Source: Candidatus Treponema caballi (GTDB taxonomy: Bacteria; Spirochaetota; Spirochaetia; Treponematales; Treponemataceae). From it: 64,000 bases of DNA. Positions 35,290 to 44,680 of the stretch are shown here, one piece after another; position 1 is the first letter of the stretch, and every line of letters starts with the position of its first letter. The notes under the pieces were generated by a model, which was not told where the DNA came from, searched no databases, and saw only the letters and a program-made list of their open reading frames with translations. The stretch is taken from the NCBI GenBank assembly GCA_018066285.1, contig JAGHRS010000020.1, forward strand, positions 50,272-114,271, written 5' to 3'. The position numbers and the translations under genes are program-made.

Positions 35290-36171
35290 ATGGGCCAGTT
35301 TTCAAAGAGATGGGAAGACCTGCAGATTTACGACAACTACATTTTCTGCACGGTCATGCAGGATGAGCACTTATGCCGCGAGCTGCTCGAAATCATGCTG
35401 GATGTGAAGATTGAGCGGATAGAATATCTTGCGACGGAACACCACATCGAGACCGAATATGATGCACACGGAATCCGCCTTGACGTGTTCGTGAAGGAAA
35501 GCGACCGCGTGTTCAACATTGAGATGCAGACAGGGAATTACAGCGACATCATCATGCGGTCGCGCTATTACCAGGGCGCGATGGACGTCGACACGACAGA
35601 ACGCGGGGTGGATTACAACCGGCTTAAGGAGACGTACATCCTGTTCATCTGCCGGGACGACCCGTTCGGCGTGGGGATTCCGTCGTACACGAAAGAGACG
35701 CGGTTTCTTGAGACGGATGAGGTTCCGTATGCTGACAAAACGCACGTCGTATTTTATAATTCAAGTGCCTGGGACAAAGCGGAGGACGCTGAGAAACAGG
35801 CCGTGCTCCGGTTCATCAGCACGCTGAAGGCTGATTCTGAGTTCACAAAGGAACTTGAGGATTCAATTCACATAGTTAAGTCGAACAGGGACTTTCGGAA
35901 GAAATATATGACGGTAGAATGGGAAATCGCACGTGAAAAGAGGGAAGCCCGTGAGGAAGGCCTTGCTGAAGGGCGTGCAGCGGGAAGAGAAGCTGGCCTT
36001 GCTGAGGGACGCGCAGAAGGTCGCGCTGAGGGACGTGCAGAAGGCAACAAAGAAAAACTGCTTCAGTTAATCAGCATTAAACTTGGGAAAAAGAAAACAC
36101 CTGAACAGATTGCAGATGAAATAGAAATGCCTCTTGATGAGACATTGGCATTGATTAATTCACTCAGTTGA
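35290..36171 (+). CDS. Rpn-family recombination-promoting nuclease (PD-(D/E)XK)
   Basis: 293 residues. N-terminal nuclease domain: RWEDLQIYDNYIFCTVMQDEHLCRELLEIML, IRLDVFVKESDRVFNIEMQTG (Asp and ExQ of the catalytic core), and MRSRYYQGAMDVDTTERG. C-terminal region about 225-260 is a tandem repeat of (A)EGRAEGRA, known in this family as a variable-length linker, then a short helix-turn-helix-like end. Rpn proteins are often annotated as transposases but are DNA nucleases that raise recombination. GGAGG sets the start at 35290. Just behind the lysA terminator, no partner gene. Confidence 0.9.
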   Translation: MGQFSKRWEDLQIYDNYIFCTVMQDEHLCRELLEIMLDVKIERIEYLATEHHIETEYDAHGIRLDVFVKESDRVFNIEMQTGNYSDIIMRSRYYQGAMDVDTTERGVDYNRLKETYILFICRDDPFGVGIPSYTKETRFLETDEVPYADKTHVVFYNSSAWDKAEDAEKQAVLRFISTLKADSEFTKELEDSIHIVKSNRDFRKKYMTVEWEIAREKREAREEGLAEGRAAGREAGLAEGRAEGRAEGRAEGNKEKLLQLISIKLGKKKTPEQIADEIEMPLDETLALINSLS

Positions 36172-36179
36172 TCCGCGCG

Positions 36180-36206
36180 GGTTTCCCTGTCAGCAGGAAA
36201 ACCTCA
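36180..36206. terminator. Hairpin between convergent Rpn and TPR genes
   Basis: GGTTTcCCTG-tcag-CAGGaAAACC, a stem with one mismatch lying between two convergent stop codons. No clear T-run on either side, so termination is only possible. Confidence 0.4.
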
Positions 36207-36217
36207 GCTTACGTTTT

Positions 36218-37432
36218 TTATTGCAGCATCTGGGTGAACTGGGCTTCTATCTGATCCGTCAGTTCGCCGTTCATGACAAAATACTCGCGCGCTTTTGAAA
36301 CATACTGGGCGGCAAGAGTTTTATTTCCTTCCAGGTAATAATAGTACGCGAAGTGAAAGTAAATGTTCTGTAAAGCGTGAACATCGCCTGCATAGTCTGC
36401 TTCAAGCGCTTTCAGATACGGCTCAATCATGGCGCCCTGACGTGCGTTGTAATACATCTGCATAGCCATCTGGACAGTTGAAGGATTAGTCGTACCGTAA
36501 GTGAACAGTTTTTTCGCATTTTCTATGCTCTTGCTCTGAAGATTCTGAAGGGCATACAGGTAAATCCTGCCGTAACAGATGCGGTAATCCTGCGGAGTTT
36601 TTGCTTCCCACATGCTGTAGTATTGGTCTGCCTGAGTAAAATCCCCAAGTGCTGTATACATTTGTGCACACAGATAATAGGCATCAGCCTGATAATTCAG
36701 GTTTCCCTCATATCCTGCAACAGCTTTCACCATATACGGGATAGACGCTTCCACTTTTCCCTGAGAATACAGGCTTGAGCCAAGATTGAAACAGTCATTT
36801 GCATCCAGGGTAAACCCGAGCTCGTCTATTTTCAGATACGTGGCGGATGCTTTATCTTCCATGCGTTTTGTGCGGTAGAAATATGCCAGCTCGCTCAATA
36901 TGTGGGCATCGTAAAAGTCATTGTCGAGCCCACTCTGCGCGTACTGAATGATCTTATCCACCTGCTCATCCTGGGAAATGAGCCAGCTGTCTCCGTAGCA
37001 GTAATAAACGCTGTCATAATACATCGCAAGTGCGTAATCAAGGATGGGCTTGTGTCCGTTTTTTGAAGTGTAATCTTCAATCACTTCGACAGGATCGAAC
37101 AAAGTTGAACTGTAAGAACCTGTTCCTTGTCTGACGGATGAGAGGGTTTCGCCTGCCTGAAGATTTTTGAAGGCAAACATCCTGTGCATGATGCTCTGTG
37201 CAAAATAGGATGTAGCAATCTCAACTTTTTTTGTCAGCGTATACTCATTCTCTATTTCACCTGTTTTGGTGAAGGCCGACTGATATTGCTGTGCTTCAAT
37301 AAGGGAATCAACTTCAGCGATCAGCTTTCTGGTTGCTGCATCTGCTGTGTCATACGGTGTTTTCTGGGCGAAAAGCGCACCGGCTGCAGCCAGAACCAGC
37401 ATGATTGCGATAATTTTCTTACTTTTTTTCAT
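36218..37432 (-). CDS. Secreted tetratricopeptide-repeat protein
   Basis: 404 residues with a signal peptide cut after ...GALFAQ. The mature protein is all-helical; TPR-like units are visible in ILSELAYFYRTKRMEDKASATYLKIDELG, CFNLGSSLYSQGKVEASIPYMVKAVAGYEG and AYYLCAQMYTALGDFTQADQYYSMWEAKTP. Probably a periplasmic scaffold. The second ATG (37432) has GGAG upstream and is preferred. Single gene, convergent with Rpn. Confidence 0.85.
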   Translation of the reverse strand: MKKSKKIIAIMLVLAAAGALFAQKTPYDTADAATRKLIAEVDSLIEAQQYQSAFTKTGEIENEYTLTKKVEIATSYFAQSIMHRMFAFKNLQAGETLSSVRQGTGSYSSTLFDPVEVIEDYTSKNGHKPILDYALAMYYDSVYYCYGDSWLISQDEQVDKIIQYAQSGLDNDFYDAHILSELAYFYRTKRMEDKASATYLKIDELGFTLDANDCFNLGSSLYSQGKVEASIPYMVKAVAGYEGNLNYQADAYYLCAQMYTALGDFTQADQYYSMWEAKTPQDYRICYGRIYLYALQNLQSKSIENAKKLFTYGTTNPSTVQMAMQMYYNARQGAMIEPYLKALEADYAGDVHALQNIYFHFAYYYYLEGNKTLAAQYVSKAREYFVMNGELTDQIEAQFTQMLQ

Positions 37433-37480
37433 AAGGCTCTCCATGAACGTTTTTAATTGTTCATATAAGATTATAGAGCA

Positions 37481-39073
37481 TTATTTTCCGAACACAATTA
37501 CGTTCCAGCTGAGCGGCTTCACTTTTGTGCTGGCGAGGCCAGCTTTCAGCGTGGCTGCCTTGTTTGCTTCCGGCGCCTTCCAGTCGTTTCCGTAGGAGCT
37601 CTTCGCGTCGAAATCTGTCGAACTCATCTCGTAGTGAACGCAGCTCTTAAAGCCTTCAAAGCCGCGGACGTCGAGTTCGAGCGGATACTCTTCATCCGGG
37701 TTGCGGTTGATCACGAAGACGGCGAGCTGCTCTTTCTCTTTGTTCCAGGCACAGGCGCTGTCTATGTACGGTACGTCGTTCTTGCCCGTGTACTGGCTTG
37801 TGTCGTCAATTGCGTAACCCGGCATGTCGAATGTCGGACCGTCTACGCTGACCTGCATGCTCGTACCCTTTGCGTACTCAAGGAGCTGCATGAAAGCATA
37901 ACGGGTCGCCGGTTTCCAGACGTGCTCGCGGTTGCTTGCGGCGAGTGACTGAAGACCGCCTGTCATGCAGCTGAGCTTGACCCTGTCTGCGTGGCGCAGA
38001 AGAGCCAGCTGGATAGAGACCATTGAAAGCACCTTGACCATATCTCCGCCCGGGAAGTCGCGTTCAGGCATGTTGTCAGGGTCGTGACGGACGTACTTCC
38101 GCTCAGGATCGAAAGCGTAGTGTACGCGCGCCATGTTCCACTGGCCGTAGCCGGGGTGAAGCTCGCTGAACGGGCGTTCAAAGGCGCCGTACTCATCGAA
38201 CGAGAGCTGCACTTTGCGCGGGGAGCGGTGCTTTGCCTGGATGTAGTCGAGCATGCCCGCTTCTGTGTTGATGAAATCTTCGTAGTAAAGCGCGCCGCCG
38301 AGCAGTGAAAGCAGGTCGCCCGGCTTTGCTGAGTGATAGTGGTGGAGCGCGAGGTAGTCGACGGTGTCGTAGCACTGGTCCATGACCTTGGCTTCCCACT
38401 CAGGATAGTGGTCCATGAAACTTGCGGATGAAGCGCAGGCTACTGTCTCAATGCTTTCGTCAAGCCACTTCATCGCCTTAGAAGCCTCGTGGCACAGGTT
38501 GCCGTAGCCGACAGGATTTTTCTCCCATGAGCCAAGCTGCCAGTGGCCGTCCATTTCGTTACCAAGGCACCATGTCTTGACGCCATACGGAGCCTCGTGG
38601 CCGTTCTTGCGGCGCAGGTCTGACCAGTACGTGCCGCCTTCGTGGTTCGTGTACTCGACGCAGTCCATGGCGTCCTGAAGCGTACCCGTTCCAAGATTTA
38701 CCGTGTATATCGGGGATGTGCCGATTTTCTCCGCCCACTGCAGGTATTCGTCGTGTCCAACCTCATTCGTAATGTACTGGTGCCACGCAGGGTCCAGGTG
38801 CACTTTGCGCTGCTCTTTCGGGCCGATTGAGTCCTTCCACTGCCATGCTGACACGAAATTACCGCCCGGCATTCTGACAGCGGGTAATCCCGTGCTTTTC
38901 AAAAGATTAATGACATCCTGCCGGAAACCCTGCTTATCCGCTGTGGGGTGTTTCGGGTTATACATGAAGCCGTTCACCATGGTGCCAATCGGCTCAAGAA
39001 AAGCTGAAAAGAGGCGGTCTGAAATGTCGCCGATGGTGAATTTCGGGTGGATTGTTATGCGTGGCTTACTCAT
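37481..39073 (-). CDS. abfA: Alpha-L-arabinofuranosidase, GH51
   Basis: 530 residues with no signal peptide, so intracellular. Releases arabinose from short arabino-oligosaccharides. TIM-barrel signatures: AVRMPGGNFVSAWQWKDSIGP; acid/base Glu173 in CLGNEMDGHWQ; nucleophile Glu294 in LSFDEYGAF; C-terminal beta sandwich with NRNPDEEYPLELDVRGFEG. The normal length is about 500. With the GH127 enzyme at 58.3-61.0 kb it indicates use of plant arabinan. Its own transcription unit, next to a MATE exporter gene. Confidence 0.95.
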   Translation of the reverse strand: MSKPRITIHPKFTIGDISDRLFSAFLEPIGTMVNGFMYNPKHPTADKQGFRQDVINLLKSTGLPAVRMPGGNFVSAWQWKDSIGPKEQRKVHLDPAWHQYITNEVGHDEYLQWAEKIGTSPIYTVNLGTGTLQDAMDCVEYTNHEGGTYWSDLRRKNGHEAPYGVKTWCLGNEMDGHWQLGSWEKNPVGYGNLCHEASKAMKWLDESIETVACASSASFMDHYPEWEAKVMDQCYDTVDYLALHHYHSAKPGDLLSLLGGALYYEDFINTEAGMLDYIQAKHRSPRKVQLSFDEYGAFERPFSELHPGYGQWNMARVHYAFDPERKYVRHDPDNMPERDFPGGDMVKVLSMVSIQLALLRHADRVKLSCMTGGLQSLAASNREHVWKPATRYAFMQLLEYAKGTSMQVSVDGPTFDMPGYAIDDTSQYTGKNDVPYIDSACAWNKEKEQLAVFVINRNPDEEYPLELDVRGFEGFKSCVHYEMSSTDFDAKSSYGNDWKAPEANKAATLKAGLASTKVKPLSWNVIVFGK

Positions 39074-39121
39074 TTTTAACTCCTTTCCCTTTATTGTAAG
39101 GGGAAAAGAGTTTTCCTGCCA

Positions 39122-40519
39122 TCAGTTTTTTTCCGCAAGGAACAGCTCTAAGCCCCGTTTCCCCTCTGGGGTAACGGGTTTAATCCACTTTGCAGAAAAC
39201 ATGTGGCGCTGCATGATTATGTAGCGGATTAACTCATCGACATAGCACATGGCGAACACGACAAGGAACGGCGCGTGGAACTTGTAATTTGCGAGCAGCA
39301 GACACGACAGGACCATCAGGTACATGAAGACAATCTCGAGGACGGTGCCGTAGATGGCGTCACCTGCGGCGCGGTAGGTGTCGTTCTGTGTCCAGTTACC
39401 CATGCGGATGACGCACGCGACGCCGTAAATCATGATGAGACCGCGCCCGATTTCGTAGGACTCGCCTGAAAGACCAAGCAGATGCAGCAACGGATAGTTC
39501 GCCGCAAACAGGCAGAGCACGACAAGCAGGATTGTCGCCTGACACAAGTACACGACGCGGATTGCCGTGTTGTATGCCTGCTTTGTCTCGCCTGCGCCGA
39601 CATCCTTTCCGACAAGGACTGAAGACGCGCTCGAGAAGCCTGCGAAAAAGCCGATGACAAGGCCTTCTATCGTTCTGAAGATGGCGACCGCGGCGATTGC
39701 CTCAACAGACTGATGGCCGAGTACGATGTTGATGACTGCGTTACCGATACCGATGAGTACTTCGTTTGCAAGGATGGGAAGGCACTTTCCGAAGAACAGG
39801 CGCAGGAAGTTTTTATCCCACTTGAAGTGCTTTCTGAAATGAAACAGGAACTTGAACTTAGTGGCGCCGCATGCAATGGCAACGACAAGGACGTTTACCA
39901 GAGCTGAAAGGACGGTGGCGACAGCCGCGCCCTGAACGCCGAGAGCAGGTGCACCGAGGTTACCGAATATAAGCACCCAGTTCATGAAAGTGTTCGTGGC
40001 AACAGAAGCGATTGAAGCATAGAGCGGAATCTTTACGCGTTCGGTTGAACGGAGCAGGGCGCTCATTCCCATGGAAAGCACCTGCAGCGGATACGCAAAG
40101 CCCACGATGCGGATGTACCTGACGCCGGTTTCCTGAACGGACGGCTGGTCTGTGTACATGGTGAGCACCGTCTTTGGAATGCAGACTGCCGCGGCGCCGA
40201 ACAGGATGGCTACCGTCATGATGCAGGTAAGCATGAGACCGTACGCGTGGTCAATGCCGTCTTCGTCCTTTGCTCCCCAGTACTGTGACATGAAGAGCGA
40301 ACCGCCGCCGATGAATCCCCAGTAGCATGAGAACATCAGGAACGAGAACTGACCGCAGAGGCCGACGGCGCCGATGTAGCTTTCACCGAGCGATGAAATC
40401 ATCATCGTGTCTATCATGCTGCCCGTTGTGGTGAGCAGGTTCTGTAATGCAACCGGAATGGCAATGACTGCGACGCGCTTAATGAGCTCTTTCCAGTCGT
40501 AACGTGCTTTCTGTATCAT
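39122..40519 (-). CDS. MATE family efflux transporter
   Basis: 465 residues, twelve hydrophobic helices. Family marks: IAIPVALQNLLTTTGSMIDTMMISSLGESYIGAVGLCGQFSFLMF in the first bundle, GGGSLFMSQYWGAKD, and the repeated second bundle FFAGFSSASSVLVGKDVGAGE. Exchanges Na+ or H+ for drugs or metabolites; substrate unknown. I prefer ATG 40519 over an upstream TTG. TATGCT is six bases before it, again without a Shine-Dalgarno. Confidence 0.92.
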   Translation of the reverse strand: MIQKARYDWKELIKRVAVIAIPVALQNLLTTTGSMIDTMMISSLGESYIGAVGLCGQFSFLMFSCYWGFIGGGSLFMSQYWGAKDEDGIDHAYGLMLTCIMTVAILFGAAAVCIPKTVLTMYTDQPSVQETGVRYIRIVGFAYPLQVLSMGMSALLRSTERVKIPLYASIASVATNTFMNWVLIFGNLGAPALGVQGAAVATVLSALVNVLVVAIACGATKFKFLFHFRKHFKWDKNFLRLFFGKCLPILANEVLIGIGNAVINIVLGHQSVEAIAAVAIFRTIEGLVIGFFAGFSSASSVLVGKDVGAGETKQAYNTAIRVVYLCQATILLVVLCLFAANYPLLHLLGLSGESYEIGRGLIMIYGVACVIRMGNWTQNDTYRAAGDAIYGTVLEIVFMYLMVLSCLLLANYKFHAPFLVVFAMCYVDELIRYIIMQRHMFSAKWIKPVTPEGKRGLELFLAEKN

Positions 40520-40600
40520 GGGAAAAGCATATAAGGATTTTTCTTTTTGTGCTATACTCAAGAAAGTGCGCTTTCCGGCGCATCTTTACAGGAGAGAATT

Positions 40601-41065
40601 ATGACCGTTGAAGAATATTGGAACGCGTGGCTTGCCACACAGCCTGAAGAAGTACGGAAAGAGAGACCGTACGGTGGCGAGATGCAGTTCGGCATGGATG
40701 AAGCCATGGCCGCCTGGCTCACACCGCTTGTGCTTTCCGGTCAGAAGCAGGCAACGACGTCTGCGCTTGAAGCATATCAGATAGATAACGAAAAACTGCC
40801 AGTCGCGGGACAATTCTGTGTGCTGACAGACTGGAACGACAATCCGCTTGGCATCATTGAGGAAGTGAAGGTTGATATCCTGCCGTTTGACCAGGTGCCG
40901 TGGAGCATGGCACAAAAGGAAGGCGAGGATGAGTCGCTTGAAAGCTGGCGCGAAAACCACATAGAAGCTTTCCAGGAAGATGCCGACATCATGGGCTATA
41001 CGTTCCGCATGGATATGCCTGTTGTCTTTGAAGAGTTTCGCCTCGTTTACAAGGGAGCGCTGTAA
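40601..41065 (+). CDS. ASCH domain protein
   Basis: 154 residues: EDAMAAW-type helix (GMDEAMAAWLTPLVLSGQKQATTSAL), then PVAGQFCVLTDWNDNPLGIIEEVKVDILPFDQV and the ending MPVVFEEFRLVY. ASCH domains are PUA-like RNA-binding folds; some act on modified nucleosides. AGGAGAG sets the start at 40601. The upstream TGCTATACT is a good extended -10. First of three genes on this strand with short gaps. Confidence 0.88.
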   Translation: MTVEEYWNAWLATQPEEVRKERPYGGEMQFGMDEAMAAWLTPLVLSGQKQATTSALEAYQIDNEKLPVAGQFCVLTDWNDNPLGIIEEVKVDILPFDQVPWSMAQKEGEDESLESWRENHIEAFQEDADIMGYTFRMDMPVVFEEFRLVYKGAL

Positions 41066-41077
41066 GAGCTCTGGTTT

Positions 41078-42157
41078 ATGAGAAACCGCTTTTTTAAGGG
41101 CCTTAAGCTTTTCATCAAATGGATTTTCTTCCTGGCTGTTATCTTTACCGGCACTACTGCCGTCTATCACTACACAATGCTCAAGACGGAGCGCACTGTT
41201 CTTGAAACATCCATTATCGGGGATACGTTTACCTCAGTTTCAGGAAAGCTTATCCATGCGTGCATTTACGGAAAGATTGATGCGCCCTTGACGCTTATCT
41301 TCATGCATGGTCTTGGAAACGGCGAGACGACCGTCAGCACTCGTCCAATGCTCGAGCCGCTTTCATCAGCGTGCCAGATCTGCGTCATCGACAGGCCGGG
41401 AAACGGACTGAGCAAAAGCACGAACGAGCCGCGTTCCATTGAAAGCATTGTCGCTGAGTACCGCACAGCGCTCAAACAGTTCGGCATTTCAGGAAAGCTC
41501 GTTCTTGTTGCGCATTCAATAGCGGGAATGTACGCTGATTTCTGGGCGTGTTCATATCCTGCTGAGGTGGCTGGCATCGTCTATATTGACGCAACGCTGC
41601 CCGAGATTTACGCTGAGCAGGGCGAAGAGCCGTTTGTTCTGAAAGCCGCTTCCCTCGCAAAGACAACGGGCAGCTTTACCGGCTTACAGCGCATCCTTGT
41701 CGGCGACAGTACGCTGATCCGCCGCGACTATAAAAACGTGTTCAGTTCCCGTGACCAGGACCTGCGCCGCATGTTGATGTTCGCAAATACGTGGTCGTTT
41801 GCAACGTTCCGCGAAAAGTGCGCTGCGTATCAGAACGCGGGTGCGGCGCTCGCTGTCAGGAAGCAGGCGGCGGGCTTTGCGGCTGTTCCCAAGCTCTATT
41901 TCGAAGCGGACACGTACCACGGCGAGTATTTTGAGAGCGTCGCGGCCGCCGGCGTGAAAGCGCAGTACGGCTTTACTAATGACGCCCAGCTCGCAGAATG
42001 GGTCGCCGGTGCTGATGAACGGCGCCTGGCTGAGTACCAGCAGATTGAGGCGCTTGGAAACGTGACGCTCGTGAAAGTGTCGGGTCCGCACACGCTCTAC
42101 GAGTACGCGCCTGATGTACTGAGTGAAGGAATCTCGGCGTTTGTTGCCGAATTATAA
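41078..42157 (+). CDS. Alpha/beta hydrolase, membrane-anchored
   Basis: 359 residues. One N-terminal transmembrane helix (about 10-31) followed by an alpha/beta-hydrolase domain: oxyanion HGLGNG, VIDRPGNGLS, nucleophile Ser in LVAHSIAGMYADFW (the usual first Gly of G-x-S-x-G is Ala), and the late VSGPHTLYEYAPD with the His. Substrate unknown. Twelve bases after the ASCH gene. Confidence 0.85.
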   Translation: MRNRFFKGLKLFIKWIFFLAVIFTGTTAVYHYTMLKTERTVLETSIIGDTFTSVSGKLIHACIYGKIDAPLTLIFMHGLGNGETTVSTRPMLEPLSSACQICVIDRPGNGLSKSTNEPRSIESIVAEYRTALKQFGISGKLVLVAHSIAGMYADFWACSYPAEVAGIVYIDATLPEIYAEQGEEPFVLKAASLAKTTGSFTGLQRILVGDSTLIRRDYKNVFSSRDQDLRRMLMFANTWSFATFREKCAAYQNAGAALAVRKQAAGFAAVPKLYFEADTYHGEYFESVAAAGVKAQYGFTNDAQLAEWVAGADERRLAEYQQIEALGNVTLVKVSGPHTLYEYAPDVLSEGISAFVAEL

Positions 42158-42183
42158 TAAAAACCTTTTCCGGAGAGTTTATC

Positions 42184-44142
42184 ATGATTTGGGTACGCTT
42201 GTTTTCGTATGATCCCGTGACGGTGTTCATGGGGCTTTTTGTCACCGTGTATGCCGTTTTCCTGCTTATCCTGCACCGGCGTATCAACCTCCGCTTGTGG
42301 CAGCTTCTCTGCTTCATCCCGCTGGTGATGAGCGGCATCCATTTCGCGTTTTTCAGGATTAAATGCAGCAGTTCTTACTGGACGACACACTTATTCGGCG
42401 GCTTTTATCTCGCATCCATTCTGATGGCGCTCTGGCCGCTGTTTGCGGGGCGTAAGCGCGGCTGGAAAGTGGCATCATCTGTCGTTACAACGCTGGTCAT
42501 TCTGTGTACGCTCCACACGTTCGTCTTCCCGGCAAGCAGCTTCAGTGCAGTCAGGAACCACAGCTTTGACACGTGGACTGACGCGTTCGTCAAAACGACT
42601 GAAGACATGGAAAAGTACTACTCGCTTCAAGAGCACAAAAGCACTGACATAGCGCAACTGCGCGACAAAGTGATGCCACTCGTTCAGAAAGCGGAGGAAA
42701 CGGAAGACTCCGGTCTGTTTTACGCGGCCATGCTGTACTATGTCTACAATTTCTACGACGGCCACGTAAATGCGTGCGATTTGGACGGAGATGCGTACTA
42801 CCGCGCACTGCTCCTGCTTTCCGGCTATGATTACGGCATGTCCATGGTGCAACTCGACGATGGCCGCGTCATAGCAGTTTCCGTCGGCGATACATGGGAA
42901 GGAACCCCGGCAAGCGCGTATCAGAGCGGCATCCGTAACGGGATGGAGATTGTCTCCTGGAACGGGTTACCGGTGGATGAGGCGCTGGAACAGGTCGAGG
43001 TTGTTTATCAGAGCCTGATCTGGCCGGTCGCTGAGAACGAGAAGTTCCTTAAGCCCGCGCTTCTCGCAACAAAGCCGCTTCCAGCTGACGGCAGCATGGG
43101 CATCGGCTCCACGGTAGACCAGCTTTTGTGGCGTGCGGAAGACTGCTCGTTCGATGAGATGTGTGCTGCGTTTAATTCTGCCTCAAAAGAAGAGTATGAT
43201 GCTGCGTGGAGTGCCATCCTTCCGTTTCCGGAAGCGCTCTGCGGTTTCAAGGATGCAGACGGCACGGTGAAGGAAGTCCGTCTGTCTGCCTCGGATTATG
43301 CCATTGACCGCTTTGAGACTGTGTATCTGAGCTTGTACAACCTGATGTTTGACTGGGCGATTCCTGACAACTTCGGAACCTGCATGCTGTTAGAAGATAC
43401 GGGCATGCTTCACTTGTGGCGCGAACACACCAATACATTGGAAGATATATACGGCTACCTTTCGGGAGATGATCTGTGGGTGCGCCGCATGTTCATTGAA
43501 AAAATCGATGCGCTTAAAGAGCAGGGCATGACAAAGCTGATAATCGATGCCCGCTATAATCAGGGCGGCTTTCCTGCCATTGACCGCGCGCTTGCCTCGC
43601 TTTTCACGGATGAGACATTCGCCGTTGAAACCGAAGCGGACTGCATTGGTGGCAGATATAAGGAGCTTACGAAAAACTATGTCGAAGGCGACGGGCGCTA
43701 TAAGGATATTGATGTGGTGCTTCTTGTCGACTCACTGTGTGTAAGCGCCGGCGACTATCTTGTGAAGGTGATGGGCGCCTGCCCGAATGTCACCGTCATG
43801 GGCATGACGACAAGCAGCTGCTCGTGCCAGGCGCAGGGCGGGCTCAGCTTTCTGTCAGGCGTGTGCAACATCTGCTATCCCGTAAACTGGATGTTCGACC
43901 AGGACGGCCGGCGGTTCATTGACACTGACGAGTCGCGCACATGCACCCTTCCGCTTGATGTGAAGATTCCGCTTACCGAAGACACCGTCCGCGAGATGCT
44001 GTACGAGTTTGGCAGCGACTACCAGCTGCAGTACGCGCTCAACTATCTTGAGCCGGCCGCTCCGAAAGCCGACTTCGCTTCCATGCGCGAACTGTGGCCG
44101 GACACGATCGAGTACATGCAGAAGATGCTCGGTGAGTGGTAA
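42184..44142 (+). CDS. Membrane S41-like peptidase
   Basis: 652 residues. Four transmembrane helices in the first ~125 residues. The outer part contains a PDZ-like unit (TPASAYQSGIRNGMEIVSWNGLPVDEAL) and a TSPc/S41 domain: KLIIDARYNQGG, DVVLLVDSLCVSAGDYLVKVMGACPNVTVMGMTTSS. The nucleophile is probably the Ser of VSAGD. Four cysteines in TSSCSCQAQGG...CNIC are unusual. Twenty-six bases after the hydrolase gene, with which it probably forms an operon. The TTACCTAC hairpin array begins 11 bases after its stop. Confidence 0.82.
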   Translation: MIWVRLFSYDPVTVFMGLFVTVYAVFLLILHRRINLRLWQLLCFIPLVMSGIHFAFFRIKCSSSYWTTHLFGGFYLASILMALWPLFAGRKRGWKVASSVVTTLVILCTLHTFVFPASSFSAVRNHSFDTWTDAFVKTTEDMEKYYSLQEHKSTDIAQLRDKVMPLVQKAEETEDSGLFYAAMLYYVYNFYDGHVNACDLDGDAYYRALLLLSGYDYGMSMVQLDDGRVIAVSVGDTWEGTPASAYQSGIRNGMEIVSWNGLPVDEALEQVEVVYQSLIWPVAENEKFLKPALLATKPLPADGSMGIGSTVDQLLWRAEDCSFDEMCAAFNSASKEEYDAAWSAILPFPEALCGFKDADGTVKEVRLSASDYAIDRFETVYLSLYNLMFDWAIPDNFGTCMLLEDTGMLHLWREHTNTLEDIYGYLSGDDLWVRRMFIEKIDALKEQGMTKLIIDARYNQGGFPAIDRALASLFTDETFAVETEADCIGGRYKELTKNYVEGDGRYKDIDVVLLVDSLCVSAGDYLVKVMGACPNVTVMGMTTSSCSCQAQGGLSFLSGVCNICYPVNWMFDQDGRRFIDTDESRTCTLPLDVKIPLTEDTVREMLYEFGSDYQLQYALNYLEPAAPKADFASMRELWPDTIEYMQKMLGEW

Positions 44143-44152
44143 TGGGTGTAAA

Positions 44153-44525
44153 TTACCTACTGGGGCGGGGTGTCCTGCCTGTAGTAGGTAAACTTCTGGC
44201 TTTTAAACCAGCAGGAAATTCCTTAAAACCAAAAATTACCTACCAGCGAGGGGGTGCCCCCGCTGTAGTGGGTAAAATAGTCGCTTCTTCTCGCGCCGGA
44301 ATTTCCTGAAAGGGATAAATTACCCACTGGGAGCGGGTGTCCCTTCTACTGTCTGTCTGAAAACTTAGCGGCGCGTGGTTTTTCTGAAAAATCGCCCGTA
44401 CCTTGCAGCATGCTCGCAGGGCTGCCCGCTTTTTTACCCACCAGAGCCCCCTGTCCCCTTCCAGGTAGGTAAAATCTGATAATCCTGAAAAAACTTCGCT
44501 GTATTTTGGAAATTTTTACCCACTG
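44153..44525. repeat. Hairpin array, TTACCTAC family, upstream of nuclease-like gene A
   Basis: Units at 44153-44191, 44236-44275, 44320-44352, 44434-44472 and a half unit at 44516-44525. The spacing is 83, 84, 114 and 82 bases. Unit 1 has perfect 9-bp arms TTACCTACT/AGTAGGTAA around 21 nt. Unit 2 has an additional inner stem (GGGG/CCCC in the loop). Loops share GGGGTGTCC or its complement. Spacers of about 44 bases are not alike. From 44526 to the gene start the remaining ~155 bases are C/G-rich with a short direct repeat GGCTGGCGGGCAGACTGGCA-like, nothing coding. Confidence 0.88.
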
Positions 44526-44680
44526 AACGCCTAACATACTATGTCAGACCGTAATTTGCGGGCTGGCGGGCAGACTGGCAGACCGTAAATGCCGCCGGCC
44601 AGCTTTCAGACAGTTTGCTTCTGGGCGGGCTGACAGGCTGGCTTAGCCCACTTGCGGGCCCAACCCTCAAAGGAGAAGAC

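Noticed and set aside
35290..36171. Insertion sequence with a transposase
   Set aside because: Rpn proteins are often named transposases, but there are no terminal inverted repeats or target duplications around this gene.
44153..44525. CRISPR array (39-nt repeats, ~44-nt spacers, nuclease gene next door)
   Set aside because: Repeats differ at many positions and vary in intactness, a half unit occurs, the same repeats form an orphan array, and no cas1/cas2 or known effector is present.
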